64,000 nt of DNA, from NCBI RefSeq assembly GCF_001281315.1, contig NZ_CP012479.1, positions 2,232,001 through 2,296,000 of the forward strand. The letters are read 5' to 3'. Made by a program: the position numbers and the translations under genes. The number at the start of each line of letters is the position of its first letter. Within the stretch, counting starts at the first letter, position 1. Below are positions 1 to 8,708 of this stretch, piece by piece. The stretch is from Arthrobacter sp. ERGS1:01. GTDB taxonomy: Bacteria > Actinomycetota > Actinomycetes > Actinomycetales > Micrococcaceae. Below the pieces are notes generated by a model. That model saw nothing but the letters and a program-made list of their open reading frames with translations, was not told where the DNA came from and made no database searches.

Positions 1-441
1 CCCGTCCCCTCCACCACGGCGGGGCTGGCACATGTCATGGAGGCCCACGCCCTGCGCATCTGGGACAGGATGCTCGGCAATCCGCACGAGCAGGTGACCA
101 CCTTTGAACTCCTGTTGCGCCGCTTCCGGGTCGGGGACACCGAGCAGTCCGAGGCGCTGGCGATGAACCAATCCATGTATGACGGCTGGATCAACTCGAC
201 CATGGGCCTGTTCACGGAGGCCGCAACGGCAGCCGGCGAACAGATTCCGAGCAACCTTGAGCAGGTCACCCGGCTGTTTATCTCCGGCATTGACGGCATC
301 AGCATGCAGCACCTGGCCGACCCCAACGACGACCGGTCCCGGGAACTGGTACGGCTCCTGGCGCTCGGCCTGTCTAAGGTGTTGAGCTACTCCCCGCGAG
401 CTAGTAGCCGGCTCGACGACGGGCGGTCCGGCTGGTGCTAG
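1..441 (+). CDS. TetR-family regulator, C-terminal part (cut by window edge)
   Basis: The reading frame is open from the first base, so the N-terminal helix-turn-helix lies outside the window. The visible part is an all-helical C-terminal ligand or dimer domain: helices around MEAHALRIWDRM and FELLLRRFRVG, and a segment ending in LVRLLALGLSKVLSY that is typical of the last TetR helix. The final 20 residues are low complexity. The gene lies 231 bp upstream of tkt on the same strand and could regulate it, but nothing in the visible part shows that. The family call rests on helical pattern only; the ligand is unknown. Confidence 0.55.
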   Translation, partial: PVPSTTAGLAHVMEAHALRIWDRMLGNPHEQVTTFELLLRRFRVGDTEQSEALAMNQSMYDGWINSTMGLFTEAATAAGEQIPSNLEQVTRLFISGIDGISMQHLADPNDDRSRELVRLLALGLSKVLSYSPRASSRLDDGRSGWC

Positions 442-553
442 TGACAGGACTACTATTGCCCACCCTTTGACGAAGCTTGGCTGCCTGTTTGGGTGGGGTT
501 GGTGGTTGGGTTGTGGGTGTGGTTGGGGTGGTTGCTGTTCTTTTGGGTAGTGG

Positions 554-603
554 GAACTGTCAGAAATCAGTGTTCCTCCTCTCTGTTTGATTCGAGACGA
601 TGG
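554..603 (+). promoter_or_regulatory. 50-bp element upstream of tkt, shared with hxlB
   Basis: These 50 bp match the reverse complement of 6000-6049 (upstream of hxlB) at 43 of 50 positions by eye. The core is GAACTGTCAGAAA, one variable base, then CAGTGTT. It lies 70-119 bp before the tkt start, where a promoter or operator would sit. The spaced ACTG/CAGT half sites suggest a protein binding site. The upstream stretch 442-553 contains no gene and is unusually G/T-rich. Confidence 0.6.
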
Positions 604-672
604 ATGTAGCCAGGCATCATCCAGTCGACCCTGTTGTGGGGTTGTTGACTTACTCGAAGAGGATCTAGAATC

Positions 673-2850
673 GTGAATCCAACGACTGCGGTACTTTCAC
701 CATCCATTCCTGCTGTTTGCGTTCCCGGTGCGGGGTTGGCCCCGTTTTCCTGGACGGAGCTTGATCGGCGGGCGGTGGATACGGCCCGGGTGTTGGCCGC
801 GGATGCGGTGGAGAAGGTCGGTAACGGCCACCCCGGGACGGCCATGTCGTTGGCTCCGGCGGCGTATCTGCTTTTTCAGCAGGTGATTCGTCATGATCCG
901 GCCGTGCCGGAGTGGACGGGGCGGGACCGGTTCATTCTTTCTCCCGGGCATTCCTCCCTGACCTTGTACATTCAGCTGTTCCTTTCCGGTTACGGCCTGG
1001 AACTGGAGGATTTGCAGGCGTTGCGGACGTGGGGGTCGTTGACGCCGGGGCATCCGGAGTACAAGCACACTCCGGGGGTGGAGATCACGACGGGCCCGTT
1101 GGGGCAGGGCCTGGCGTCCGCGGTCGGGTTCGCGTATTCCCAGCGGCGCATGCGCGGCCTCATGGACCCCGACGCCCCGGCCGGCACGAGTCCGTTTGAT
1201 CACACGATCTGGGTGATTGCCTCCGACGGTGACCTCCAAGAAGGCGTCACCAGTGAGGCGTCCTCCCTGGCCGGGCACCAGGAATTGGGGAACCTGGTGG
1301 TGGTCTACGACGAGAACCATATCTCCATCGAGGACGATACCGATATTGCTTTCACCGAGGACGTCCTGACCCGGTACGCCTCCTATGGCTGGCACACCCA
1401 ACGCGTGGACTGGACGAAGACGGGCGAGTATGTCGAGGACGTCCGGGCCCTTCATGCGGCCCTGGTTGCGGCGAAGGCCGACACGACCCGGCCCTCGATC
1501 ATTTCGCTGCGGACCATTATCGGCTACCCGGCCCCGAAGAAGCAGAACAGCGGCAAAATCCACGGCTCCGCCCTGGGCGCCGAGGAAGTCGCCGCGTTGA
1601 AGACCGTGCTCGGCTTCGACCCGGCCCAGTCCTTCGAGGTTGACCCGGCGGTGGTGGCGCATGCCCGTGCCGTCGCTGCCCGGGGTGCCGCCGCCCACAC
1701 CGCCTGGAACACCGCGTTCCAGGCCTGGCAGGAGGCCAATCCGGAGAACGCGGCGTTGTTGGCGCGGATCGAAGCCAAGGAACTCCCCGCCAACCTCGAT
1801 ACGGTGCTGCCGGTCTTCGAAGCCGGCACGGATGTCTCGACGCGGGCGGCGTCCGGGAAGGTCCTCAACGCACTCGGCCCCGTCCTGCCCGAACTCTGGG
1901 GCGGGTCCTGCGACCTGGCCGAATCCAACAACACCACCATCGAAAATTCCCCCTCATTCATCCCGGCCTCGCGTTCCACGGACGCGTGGAAGGGCAACCC
2001 GTACGGGCGGGTGCTGCACTTCGGCATCCGGGAACACGCCGCCGCTTCCATCGTCAACGGCATCCACCTGGGGGGTCCGACCCGGGCGTTCTCGGGCACC
2101 TTCTTGATCTTCAGCGATTACCAGCGCCCCGCGATCCGCCTCTCCGCCCTGATGGGGGTCCCCTCCATCTATGTCTGGTCGCATGACTCGATCGGTTTGG
2201 GAGAGGACGGGCCCACCCACCAGCCCGTGGAACAACTCGCGACCCTGCGCGCGATCCCGGGCCTGGACGTTGTCCGTCCCGGGGACGCGAACGAAGTCGC
2301 CGCCGCCTGGAGAACCATCCTGGGCAACCACCAGAACCCGGCCGGGATTATCCTGACCCGCCAAAACGTCCCCACCTACCCCCGCGGCACCGGCCCGGCC
2401 ACCGGTGATACCTTCGCCTCCACCGCCGGCGTCGCCCGTGGCGGATACGTGCTAGCCGAAGCGTCGAGGGACGGGGTCACCGTCCCGGCGCAGGTGCTCC
2501 TGATCGCGACCGGCTCCGAAGTCCAACTCGCCATCGAAGCCCGTGAAGCACTCCAGGGCGAGGGGATCGCGACCCGGGTCATCTCCATGCCCTGCGTGGA
2601 ATGGTTCAACCAGCAGACCCCCGCCTACAAGGAGTCCGTGCTCCCGGCCGCCGTCACAGCCCGGGTCTCCGTCGAAGCCGGCCTGGCCCTGGGCTGGAAG
2701 GAATTCGTCGGCGACACCGGCCAGTCCATCTCCCTGGAACACTTCGGCGCCTCCGCGGACTACAAGCGCCTCTTCCAGGAATTCGGCATCACCACCCACG
2801 CCGTCACCACCGCCGCAAAAAACACCCTCACCGCAGCAAACACCAACTAA
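673..2850 (+). CDS. tkt: transketolase
   Basis: Thiamine-diphosphate enzyme that moves two-carbon ketol units among sugar phosphates, needed to regenerate ribulose-5-phosphate in the RuMP formaldehyde cycle. The 725 residues are slightly long because of an N-terminal extension of about 25. Visible signatures are [11 protein letters not shown] (about residue 52, substrate and TPP site), ASDGDLQEG and the [12 protein letters not shown] metal/TPP region in the first third, and [17 protein letters not shown] in the pyrimidine-binding domain. The start is GTG with an AGAGGA ribosome binding site. Transaldolase follows on the same strand and the RuMP enzymes are opposite, so this is probably a dedicated methylotrophic copy rather than the housekeeping gene. 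Codon third positions drift from G/T-rich at the 5' end to C-rich at the 3' end. Confidence 0.95.
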   Translation: MNPTTAVLSPSIPAVCVPGAGLAPFSWTELDRRAVDTARVLAADAVEKVGNGHPGTAMSLAPAAYLLFQQVIRHDPAVPEWTGRDRFILSPGHSSLTLYIQLFLSGYGLELEDLQALRTWGSLTPGHPEYKHTPGVEITTGPLGQGLASAVGFAYSQRRMRGLMDPDAPAGTSPFDHTIWVIASDGDLQEGVTSEASSLAGHQELGNLVVVYDENHISIEDDTDIAFTEDVLTRYASYGWHTQRVDWTKTGEYVEDVRALHAALVAAKADTTRPSIISLRTIIGYPAPKKQNSGKIHGSALGAEEVAALKTVLGFDPAQSFEVDPAVVAHARAVAARGAAAHTAWNTAFQAWQEANPENAALLARIEAKELPANLDTVLPVFEAGTDVSTRAASGKVLNALGPVLPELWGGSCDLAESNNTTIENSPSFIPASRSTDAWKGNPYGRVLHFGIREHAAASIVNGIHLGGPTRAFSGTFLIFSDYQRPAIRLSALMGVPSIYVWSHDSIGLGEDGPTHQPVEQLATLRAIPGLDVVRPGDANEVAAAWRTILGNHQNPAGIILTRQNVPTYPRGTGPATGDTFASTAGVARGGYVLAEASRDGVTVPAQVLLIATGSEVQLAIEAREALQGEGIATRVISMPCVEWFNQQTPAYKESVLPAAVTARVSVEAGLALGWKEFVGDTGQSISLEHFGASADYKRLFQEFGITTHAVTTAAKNTLTAANTN

Positions 2851-2890
2851 CACGCCCCCGCACCACAGCACCCAACAACACCCAGCAACA

Positions 2891-2954
2891 TGCGGCCGGC
2901 ACCACGGACCACTCCCCCAACCTTTTTTGTGGGTGGTCCGGGGTGCCGGCCGCA
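2891..2954 (+). other. long hairpin between tkt and tal
   Basis: A 13-bp perfect stem (TGCGGCCGGCACC with its complement) encloses a second stem (GGACCAC/GTGGTCC) and a T-containing loop. No T-run follows the 3' arm, so it is more likely a partial terminator or an mRNA processing/stability hairpin between the two genes than a complete terminator. Confidence 0.5.
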
Positions 2955-3003
2955 CCCCCACCCCCTCCACGCACCCCTCCCCTTTTTGAAGGAAGAAACC
3001 GCC

Positions 3004-4170
3004 ATGACCACCACCACCACCTCCACCCCAACCCCCACCACAACCCCGACCACAACCGAGACTCCGACTGCGCTGCTTTCTGCGGTCGGGGTGTCGATCT
3101 GGCTCGATGATCTCTCCCGGGCCCGGCTCAGCAGCGGCAGCCTCCAACGCCTCATCACCGAGAAGAACGTCGTCGGGGTCACCACCAACCCCTCGATCTT
3201 CCAGGCCGCGATCACCTCCGGCACCGACTACCAGGAAAAGATCACCGCCCTGGCCGCCCAGGGCGCCAGCGTCGAAGAAACGATCTTTGAGATCACCACC
3301 GCCGACGTCGCCGACGCCTGCGATCTCTTCGCCCCGCTCTACACGGCCACTAACGGTGTGGACGGGCGGGTCAGTATCGAAGTCGACCCACGCCTGGCCT
3401 GGGACACCGAAGCCACCATCACCGAAGCCAAGGCACTCTATAAGAAGGTCAACAAAGCCAACGTGCTGATCAAGATCCCGGCCACCCTGGAAGGCCTGGC
3501 CGCGATTACCGCGACCCTGGGCGCCGGGATCAGTGTCAACGTAACCCTGATCTTCTCCCTGGAACGCTACAGCGCCGTCATCAACGCCTTCCAAGCCGGC
3601 CTGAAACTAGCCAAGGACAACGGCCACGACCTGACCACGATCCACTCCGTCGCCTCCTTCTTCGTCTCCCGCGTCGACACCGAAATCGACCACCGCCTCG
3701 AAACCCTCGGCACCACCGAAGCCCGCGCCCTCAAAGGCCAAGCCGGTCTCGCCAACGCCCGCCTGGCCTACCAACTCTACGAAGAACTCTTCAGCACCGA
3801 ACGCTGGGCCGTTCTCGCCGCCGCCGGCGCCCGCCCCCAACGCCCCCTCTGGGCCTCCACCGGCGTCAAAGACCCCGCCTACCCCGACACCCTCTACGTC
3901 ACCGAACTCGCCGCCCCCGGCGTCGTAAACACCATGCCCGAAAAAACCCTCGACGCCACCTACCACCACGCCACCATCACCGGCAACACCATCACCAGCC
4001 ACTACCAGCAAGCCGCCACCACCCTCGACGCCCTCGAAGACCAGGGCATCTCCTACGACACCATCGTCGAACAACTCGAAACCGAAGGCCTACAAAAATT
4101 CGTCACCAGCTGGAAAGAACTCCTCACCGACATCAACACCGCCCTCACCACCGCACGCAACGCAACCTAA
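3004..4170 (+). CDS. tal: transaldolase
   Basis: Transfers a dihydroxyacetone unit between sugar phosphates and supports the rearrangement phase of the RuMP cycle. The 388-residue length fits the actinobacterial transaldolase type. Key features are [12 protein letters not shown] near the N-terminus, [13 protein letters not shown], the Schiff-base lysine in [24 protein letters not shown], and [14 protein letters not shown] toward the C-terminus. The start is ATG at 3004 after GAAGGAAGAAA; an upstream in-frame start is possible but would add a proline-rich stretch running through the hairpin. The N-terminus has a Thr/Pro run. It is in tandem with tkt. Codons in the second half are almost all C-ending. 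Confidence 0.93.
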   Translation: MTTTTTSTPTPTTTPTTTETPTALLSAVGVSIWLDDLSRARLSSGSLQRLITEKNVVGVTTNPSIFQAAITSGTDYQEKITALAAQGASVEETIFEITTADVADACDLFAPLYTATNGVDGRVSIEVDPRLAWDTEATITEAKALYKKVNKANVLIKIPATLEGLAAITATLGAGISVNVTLIFSLERYSAVINAFQAGLKLAKDNGHDLTTIHSVASFFVSRVDTEIDHRLETLGTTEARALKGQAGLANARLAYQLYEELFSTERWAVLAAAGARPQRPLWASTGVKDPAYPDTLYVTELAAPGVVNTMPEKTLDATYHHATITGNTITSHYQQAATTLDALEDQGISYDTIVEQLETEGLQKFVTSWKELLTDINTALTTARNAT

Positions 4171-4540
4171 ACCACAAGCAAGATCGGCTACGAAGCCGAG
4201 GACTCCCTAGTACAACTACATAACAGCGCCGCTACCGCCTCGCCCACGCCATCAGCCGATGGCAAGGACGGGGCGGTAAACGCGTGTGCCGCCTCGGGAT
4301 CATCCGGGCTGATCACGGTCCATCGAGGTGCGTGACGCGTTGAAGGTGCTCGGGTTGAAATGTGCTCCGGCGGCGCGACGCGGCTTCAACACCAGGCACT
4401 GAACGCCTGCCGATAACTCGACGCTACCGGGCATGTGCTCACCGGGTGGAGTGGAGGTGTTGCCGAGAGCTTGCAGGATTTACCCGACACGCCACGCACT
4501 GCCCCCAGGTTCTTATCCCGGACCGAGCCACGCGTGTCAA
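4171..4540. other. intergenic region without a supportable gene
   Basis: This 370-bp stretch separates tal from the convergent hxlA gene. A small hairpin (TCGGCT-ACGA-AGCCGA at 4184-4199) follows tal and may help to end it. Short open frames exist, but they have no good ribosome binding site and no recognisable protein. I see no recognisable mobile-element ends. Confidence 0.4.
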
Positions 4541-4581
4541 TGACAGTAGGACCCCTGACATTGTCAGGGGTCCTACTGTCA
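4541..4581. terminator. perfect 20-bp inverted repeat hairpin
   Basis: Arms of 20 bp (TGACAGTAGGACCCCTGACA and its exact complement) are separated by a single base, giving a very stable hairpin between two convergent units (tal and hxlA). It could act as a bidirectional terminator or block antisense readthrough. The near-zero loop is unusual and also resembles a palindromic recombination scar. Confidence 0.6.
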
Positions 4582-4586
4582 AAGAG

Positions 4587-4618
4587 GTGGCGCCCCGTTG
4601 TTTTGGGTGGGGCGCCAC
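4587..4618 (-). terminator. terminator of hxlB-hxlA
   Basis: A 10-bp stem GTGGCGCCCC/GGGGCGCCAC with a 12-nt loop lies just after the hxlA stop and is followed on the minus strand by CTCTTT, giving a short U-run. Confidence 0.7.
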
Positions 4619-4630
4619 TCTTGGTGGGGG

Positions 4631-5260
4631 TTAGATGATGGCGGCGCGGAGTTGCTTGGCGGCCAGGGCCGGGTCCTGGGCGCTGTAGATGAAGCCACCG
4701 GCGACGGCGACGTCGGCACCAGCACGCTGGACGGCTTCGATGGTGCTCAGGTTCACGCCACCGGCAACGGAGAACGGAACACGGGCCTCCTCGCCCGCGG
4801 TCAGCAGCCCGCGCAGATCGAAGCCGGGCTTGGCCTGCTCGTCCAGGCCGGCATGCATCTCGACGAACTTCGCCCCCAGGGCACGAACTTCCTTGGCCCG
4901 GGTGACCTTATCGGCCACACCAATCAAATCCACCACGACGCCCTTGTTATGGGCCTTGGCAGCCTTGACCGCCCCGGCAATCGTGGAATCATCGGCAGTA
5001 CCCAGCACCGTCATCAGATCGGCGCCGGCCTTGAACGCGATATCGGCCTCCAACTCGCCCGCATCCATGGTCTTCATATCGGCGAAAACGATCTTATCCG
5101 GGTGCGCGTTCTTCACCGCGGTCACCGCAGCCAACCCGGCAGCCTTGATCAAGGGAGTACCCAATTCAATAATGTCCACGTACTCGGCAACCTGGTTCGC
5201 CAACTCGAGGGCATCTTCGACCGTCAACAGGTCCATCGCTACTTGGAGTTTCATGATCAT
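4631..5260 (-). CDS. hxlA: 3-hexulose-6-phosphate synthase
   Basis: Condenses formaldehyde with ribulose-5-phosphate to give D-arabino-3-hexulose-6-phosphate, the fixing step of the RuMP pathway. The 209-residue length is typical of this orotidine-5'-phosphate decarboxylase-like TIM barrel. Visible motifs are KLQVAMDLL at the start, IIELGTPLIKAAG, the catalytic-type IVFADMKTMDAGELEAD, MTVLGTADD, FVEMHAGLDEQA, VAGGVN and AVAGGFIY for phosphate binding. An ATGATCATG start offers codons at 5260 and 5254, with AGAAAGAAG just upstream favouring 5260. It is downstream of hxlB in the same minus-strand operon (67-bp gap) and ends at a clear terminator. Confidence 0.96.
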   Translation of the reverse strand: MIMKLQVAMDLLTVEDALELANQVAEYVDIIELGTPLIKAAGLAAVTAVKNAHPDKIVFADMKTMDAGELEADIAFKAGADLMTVLGTADDSTIAGAVKAAKAHNKGVVVDLIGVADKVTRAKEVRALGAKFVEMHAGLDEQAKPGFDLRGLLTAGEEARVPFSVAGGVNLSTIEAVQRAGADVAVAGGFIYSAQDPALAAKQLRAAII

Positions 5261-5327
5261 GCTTCTTTCTCTAGGGAACTACATGGGTAAAAAAACAGGG
5301 TGGAAAACTAGGGGGTAAGTCTGGGGG

Positions 5328-5927
5328 TTATTCGAGGTTGGCGTGGCGGAGCCAAAGCTCCTCGGCCGGCACGTCCGTGTTGTCCCACAACGACTGGAAC
5401 ACCGCCTCGGTCGCCAGGAACAACACCTGCTCAAACAAGGAACCGGAGTACTGGCGGGAAAGGTTCGAGCCGTGATCGGTCTTCTGCGCCGCCGGAATGA
5501 TCACCAACGCATCAGCCAGCTCGGCCAGCGGGGAGACCGGATTCGTCGTATAGGCCGCGATCCGGGCCCCGGCCTTCGCCGCGGTCTGCGCCGCCTTCAC
5601 GACCCCGGCCGTGGTCCCGGACCCCGACGCCACCAGAAGAAGGTCCCCGGCACTGATGGCCGGCGTCGTGGTATCCCCGACAATATGGACCGTCAACCCC
5701 AGATGCATCAACCGCATCCCGGCCATCCGCAACACCAAACCACTCCGGCCCGCACCGGCGATAAAGACCCGCCCGTTCTGGCTCAAATGACCGGCCAGGC
5801 CCGCCACCTCATGCTCATCGATCTTCGCCGCCGTGTCCGCGATCTCATCACGAACCAGGGAAAGATTACGGACAATATCATCAGCGCTACTATGCACCGA
5901 ACGCGGTGCCACTGCTACAGAACTCAC
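5328..5927 (-). CDS. hxlB: 6-phospho-3-hexuloisomerase
   Basis: Isomerises hexulose-6-phosphate to fructose-6-phosphate, the second RuMP step. It is a SIS-domain protein: GRVFIAGAGRSGLVLRMAG, a GDTTTPAISAGDLLLVASGSG phosphosugar loop, then a C-terminal KTDHGSNLSRQYSGSLFEQ region characteristic of the family. I place the start at GTG 5927 because AGGAAGGG lies nine bases upstream, giving 199 residues as in known homologues; a start at 5966 would add 13 residues with no good ribosome binding site. First gene of the minus-strand hxlB-hxlA operon; the element shared with tkt is upstream. Confidence 0.95.
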   Translation of the reverse strand: MSSVAVAPRSVHSSADDIVRNLSLVRDEIADTAAKIDEHEVAGLAGHLSQNGRVFIAGAGRSGLVLRMAGMRLMHLGLTVHIVGDTTTPAISAGDLLLVASGSGTTAGVVKAAQTAAKAGARIAAYTTNPVSPLAELADALVIIPAAQKTDHGSNLSRQYSGSLFEQVLFLATEAVFQSLWDNTDVPAEELWLRHANLE

Positions 5928-5999
5928 AACTACATCCCTTCCTGATCGATCCACCACCCCCGACAACCGGGAACCGAATGGATACCTGCTAACTGATAA

Positions 6000-6049
6000 C
6001 CATCCTGTCGAAACAAACGGATAGGAGTAACACTGTTTTCTGACAGTTC
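6000..6049 (-). promoter_or_regulatory. 50-bp element upstream of hxlB, shared with tkt
   Basis: Read on the minus strand, this matches 554-603 at 43 of 50 positions. It lies 73-122 bp upstream of the GTG at 5927, almost the same distance as its partner from tkt, pointing to a common promoter and regulator for formaldehyde assimilation. The rest of 5967-6298 contains no gene; the right-hand part presumably carries the promoter of the GntR gene. Confidence 0.6.
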
Positions 6050-6298
6050 TGACTACACTTTAGGATTGGAGACCCACACCACACCCACAGGCTGACCAGA
6101 AAAACACAGCCCCGGATTGCGGCGTTATCCACCCTCCCCGCGCTTGGTTCAGCCGTCCGCGGAGGCCAATCCGGCTGAAAGCTGCTGTAATGATGGATTT
6201 ATTTGCATACACTCGTAGCAACGATCAAAGTCCCGTAAGTACTTCTCGCACTGCTTAGAACCGACCCGACCCGTTTCCCATTTTCGGAGCGCAGACTT

Positions 6299-7060
6299 TT
6301 GGCCTCGCCGACCCAATTCCAGTCACAGATCTACCGAACCCTGCCCGAAATCGAGCGGGCCGATGCGATTGTCGACAGACTTACCAAAGCCATTGCCCTC
6401 GGGCTGCTCAAGATAGGCGAACGCCTGCCCCCCGAAGCGGAGCTGTCGGAGATGTTCGGCGTCGGCGGCGCGACCCTTCGTGAAGCGTTGGGAGAGCTGC
6501 GCGAACAGGGAGTCGTTGAGACCCGCAGGGGCAGGAGCGGGGGAACCTTCATCGTCAACCAGCCTCAACCCCAGACAGATGCCATCCGGGATTGGTTTCT
6601 CTCAACGTCCATTTCCGAAATTCGCGACATCGGGGACGAACATTCGGCCATATCGGCCGCGACCGTCCGGCTCGCATGTGAACGTGCGGAACCACACGAC
6701 ATCGATCGGCTTCGGGAGCTTGCACGGGCATTGGTACTCGCGGCAAGCCCGGAAGTGCGCGCACCTGCTGACAGCCGATTCCACATCGAATTGGCGGTGT
6801 CGGCGCAATCGCCAAGGCTGACCGCCGCCGAAATACGTCTCCAGGAAGAAACGGTCCAGCAGTTGTGGACCCCCCTAGCCATGGCATTTGACCCCGAAAC
6901 GGCAACCGCTGAACACTTGGAGTTGGTTCGGGCGGTGGCCGAGGACCAGCCCGATAAGGCGCAGAATTTGGTGCTCGAGCACATCAGGCGAAGCATCTTC
7001 CACCTCATTGACACGAAACTCACTCTCGGGTACGCCCAATCAGTTCAGGATGGCAAATGA
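6299..7060 (+). CDS. GntR-family (FadR/FCD type) transcriptional regulator
   Basis: A 253-residue regulator with an N-terminal winged helix (about residues 18-85: LKIGERLPPEAELSEMFGV, GATLREALGELREQGVVETR, then wing GRSGGTFI) and an all-helical C-terminal FCD effector domain (about 95-240, including DSRFHIELAVSAQSPRL). FCD domains usually bind small carboxylates or a metal. The start is TTG with GGAG about ten bases upstream. It overlaps the next gene by four bases (ATGA), so the two proteins are made together. Position suggests control of the amine units downstream or hxl/tkt upstream; target sites are not proven. Confidence 0.88.
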   Translation: MASPTQFQSQIYRTLPEIERADAIVDRLTKAIALGLLKIGERLPPEAELSEMFGVGGATLREALGELREQGVVETRRGRSGGTFIVNQPQPQTDAIRDWFLSTSISEIRDIGDEHSAISAATVRLACERAEPHDIDRLRELARALVLAASPEVRAPADSRFHIELAVSAQSPRLTAAEIRLQEETVQQLWTPLAMAFDPETATAEHLELVRAVAEDQPDKAQNLVLEHIRRSIFHLIDTKLTLGYAQSVQDGK

Positions 7061-7764
7061 ACCAAACCACCGAAGTCGCACAGGCCGCCGATGCCCTCAC
7101 CGTGTGGTTTGGCCGGGTTTGCACAGAAGTCGAGACACTTTCAAGAAACGTTTCCACGCAGCTTGAAGGAAATCCCGCCGGCCATTCCAAGGCTGATACG
7201 ACCGCGCTTGCCGGCCTGGAAGCATCGACGAGAGAATTCCTGACACGGAACGCTTTTGCCGTTGGCGCAGGGACCTTCTTCGCCGCGGAATCCGTTGAGG
7301 CCGGCGGCCCGGCCTGGGATTGGTGGTCCCGCAAGGAATCCGGGACGATCGGCAGGCTCGATTTTGACCAAACTCCGGGCAGCGATCGATATTACGACTA
7401 CGAAAAGCTTCCGTTCTTCTCGACCGCCGCTTCCACGGGCAAACAGACCCTTTGGGGCCCATATGTCGACTATCTCGGCTTCGAGGAATACATCCTCACC
7501 TTCGCGGCGCCGTTTTCCATCCATGGAAAGTTTGCCGGGGTGGCCGGATGCGACATTCGGGTCAAGGATCTGGAACCACTCATCATGCCAAAACTGCGCG
7601 TCATCCCGGGCGACGCCGCCCTCGTCAACGCCAGCAACCGGGTCATTCTCGGCAACTCCGGGAAATACCTGGCCGGCCAGCGGATCAAATCCGTAGCGCC
7701 AAACCAGAGCCTATTGACCCTGGATGTCCCCCACCTTGGGCTATCGCTTCTCCACTCCGTGTAG
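7057..7764 (+). CDS. cytosolic Cache/PDC-type sensor domain protein
   Basis: A 235-residue soluble protein with no signal peptide or membrane segment. The first 50 residues look like a helical dimer stalk (AADALTVWFGRVCTEVETLSRNV). The rest resembles a periplasmic PDC/Cache sensor: AWDWWSRK, RYYDYEKLPFF, GPYVDYLGFEEYILTFAAPF and a terminal GVAGCDIRV whose Asp is where Cache domains contact amino groups. Aromatic residues and the Asp are compatible with binding an amine, an inference from context. Translational coupling to the GntR regulator suggests that it senses the ligand and modulates the DNA-binding protein, or is a co-sensor. No output domain is visible. Confidence 0.65.
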   Translation: MNQTTEVAQAADALTVWFGRVCTEVETLSRNVSTQLEGNPAGHSKADTTALAGLEASTREFLTRNAFAVGAGTFFAAESVEAGGPAWDWWSRKESGTIGRLDFDQTPGSDRYYDYEKLPFFSTAASTGKQTLWGPYVDYLGFEEYILTFAAPFSIHGKFAGVAGCDIRVKDLEPLIMPKLRVIPGDAALVNASNRVILGNSGKYLAGQRIKSVAPNQSLLTLDVPHLGLSLLHSV

Positions 7765-8041
7765 CGTTTCACCCCCGGGCAAGGGGGCCCGCGGGGTCAC
7801 ATCAGCTGCACCGTCGGCGCATGGCCGCCGTCACTCATTGCCACATTCATGCGGTCCACTTCCGCCGGCCCTGCGATGCCCTATGCTCTATGTGGCGCAG
7901 GCCACTCAACGGCAGTGAGTCCGCTCAGGCGGCCGGCTCGCGGGCGCTTCGTGACCCCTCAAAACATTATCGATGCGAGATGTGAAATTTTCTAAAAAAG
8001 ACTGGACTAGATGAATTACGCGGCGTAGCTTTGCATGTGGG

Positions 8042-8053
8042 ACGAACGTTCGT
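8042..8053. promoter_or_regulatory. operator-like palindrome ACGAACGTTCGT
   Basis: A perfect 12-bp palindrome with the GAAC/GTTC core that recurs upstream of the other cupin units (10439, 17755, 22519). Probable repressor site; the regulator is not identified. Confidence 0.55.
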
Positions 8054-8065
8054 GACCTGCATCAC
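8052..8065. promoter_or_regulatory. CRP/GlxR-like site GTGA-N6-TCAC
   Basis: GTGACCTGCATCAC fits the GTGA-N6-TCAC core of CRP-family (GlxR in actinobacteria) sites and overlaps the operator-like palindrome by two bases. The same core occurs at 10449, 17790 and 22553. Confidence 0.5.
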
Positions 8066-8258
8066 ACCAAAAGGGCTCGGAGCTGAGCTCAACTGGTCCT
8101 CCAGAAACATCGAGGTTACAGACGGTCCCTCCCGAATCTCCCGTCGGGATTCAAACTGACCTTCAGTACCGCCTTCCACTCATGCGCATCCGTCAGTGCA
8201 CATCCCTGGCCCAGGCAAGTAACCCGTACCGTCACCACACCATTAACAGGAGAACACC

Positions 8259-8639
8259 ATGGAAACCACCCTCGTAGGCACCCTCACCAAAGCCGGCGCC
8301 ATCCACAAAGTCGAAAACGGCTACCTCGGACTACCCTCAATGAACCTCCCCGGCAGCGAAGCCGCCATCGGCGACTCCCTCCACAACCCCGAAGGCACCG
8401 TCATGAGCGCCGGCTTCTTCGAACTCAAAGCCTCCGAACCCGTCGTCTACACCTACACCTACGACGAAATGAAAGTCGTCATCAAAGGCCACTTCATCCT
8501 CACCGACCAAACCACCGGCGAAACCACCCACGCCAAAGAACGCGACGTCCTCTTCTTCCCCAAAGGCACCACCGTCAAATTCGAAACCCCCGACTACGGC
8601 CTCGGCTTCTTCACCGGCGACCGCACCTTCGCACCCTAA
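8259..8639 (+). CDS. 126-aa EutQ-like cupin, copy 1 of 4
   Basis: Small single-domain cupin resembling the C-terminal domain of ethanolamine utilisation protein EutQ. The beta-barrel segments are AGFFELKASEPVVYTYTYDE (about 51-70), MKVVIKGHFILTD (71-83) and ERDVLFFPKGTTVKFETPDY (94-113). The classical metal motif HxH is absent (YDE in its place), as in EutQ, so a sugar- or amine-binding or chaperone role is as likely as catalysis. No signal peptide. AACAGGAGAACACC precedes ATG. The same protein is encoded at 10656, 18377 and 23628. This copy heads a unit with an APC permease 69 bp downstream. Codons are nearly all C- or A-ending. Biochemical function unknown. Confidence 0.85.
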   Translation: METTLVGTLTKAGAIHKVENGYLGLPSMNLPGSEAAIGDSLHNPEGTVMSAGFFELKASEPVVYTYTYDEMKVVIKGHFILTDQTTGETTHAKERDVLFFPKGTTVKFETPDYGLGFFTGDRTFAP

Positions 8640-8708
8640 GACCCACCATGCACCCCGCACCCAGCACCCCAGCAGAACCCACACACCAAAGACCCAAGGG
8701 AGCTTGCC

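Larger units (their letters stand above)
7765..8258 (+). promoter_or_regulatory. intergenic promoter and leader of the first cupin unit
   Basis: No gene is supported here. The left part (7765-7993) is unique. The right part is the start of the 693-bp repeat and contains the dyad at 8042-8053, the CRP-like site at 8052-8065 and a leader of roughly 190 bases with a small hairpin (around GAATC and GATTC at about 8134-8152) before the cupin ribosome binding site AACAGGAGAACACC. Confidence 0.6.
7994..8686 (+). repeat. 693-bp direct repeat, copy 1 (leader, cupin, dmmA 5' scrap)
   Basis: Matches 10391-11083 with only a few differences, seen near 8019-8022. The copy begins at an A-run, covers the leader, the whole 126-aa cupin and the first 13 codons of dmmA, then stops. 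Because copy 1 carries the dmmA start without the gene, copy 2 is the source. Confidence 0.9.

Noticed and set aside
697-1698. 333-codon open frame on the minus strand across tkt
   Set aside because: Antisense shadow of a well-supported transketolase in high-GC DNA; the protein is Arg/Gly-rich with no recognisable domain.
4362-4638. Two short plus-strand frames between tal and hxlA
   Set aside because: They run through the hairpins and terminator and have no good start or recognisable product.
8066-8258. Cupin leader as a riboswitch
   Set aside because: One small hairpin is visible, but none of the conserved cores I know (glycine, guanidine, SAM, TPP, cobalamin) could be matched. Left as an unassigned leader.
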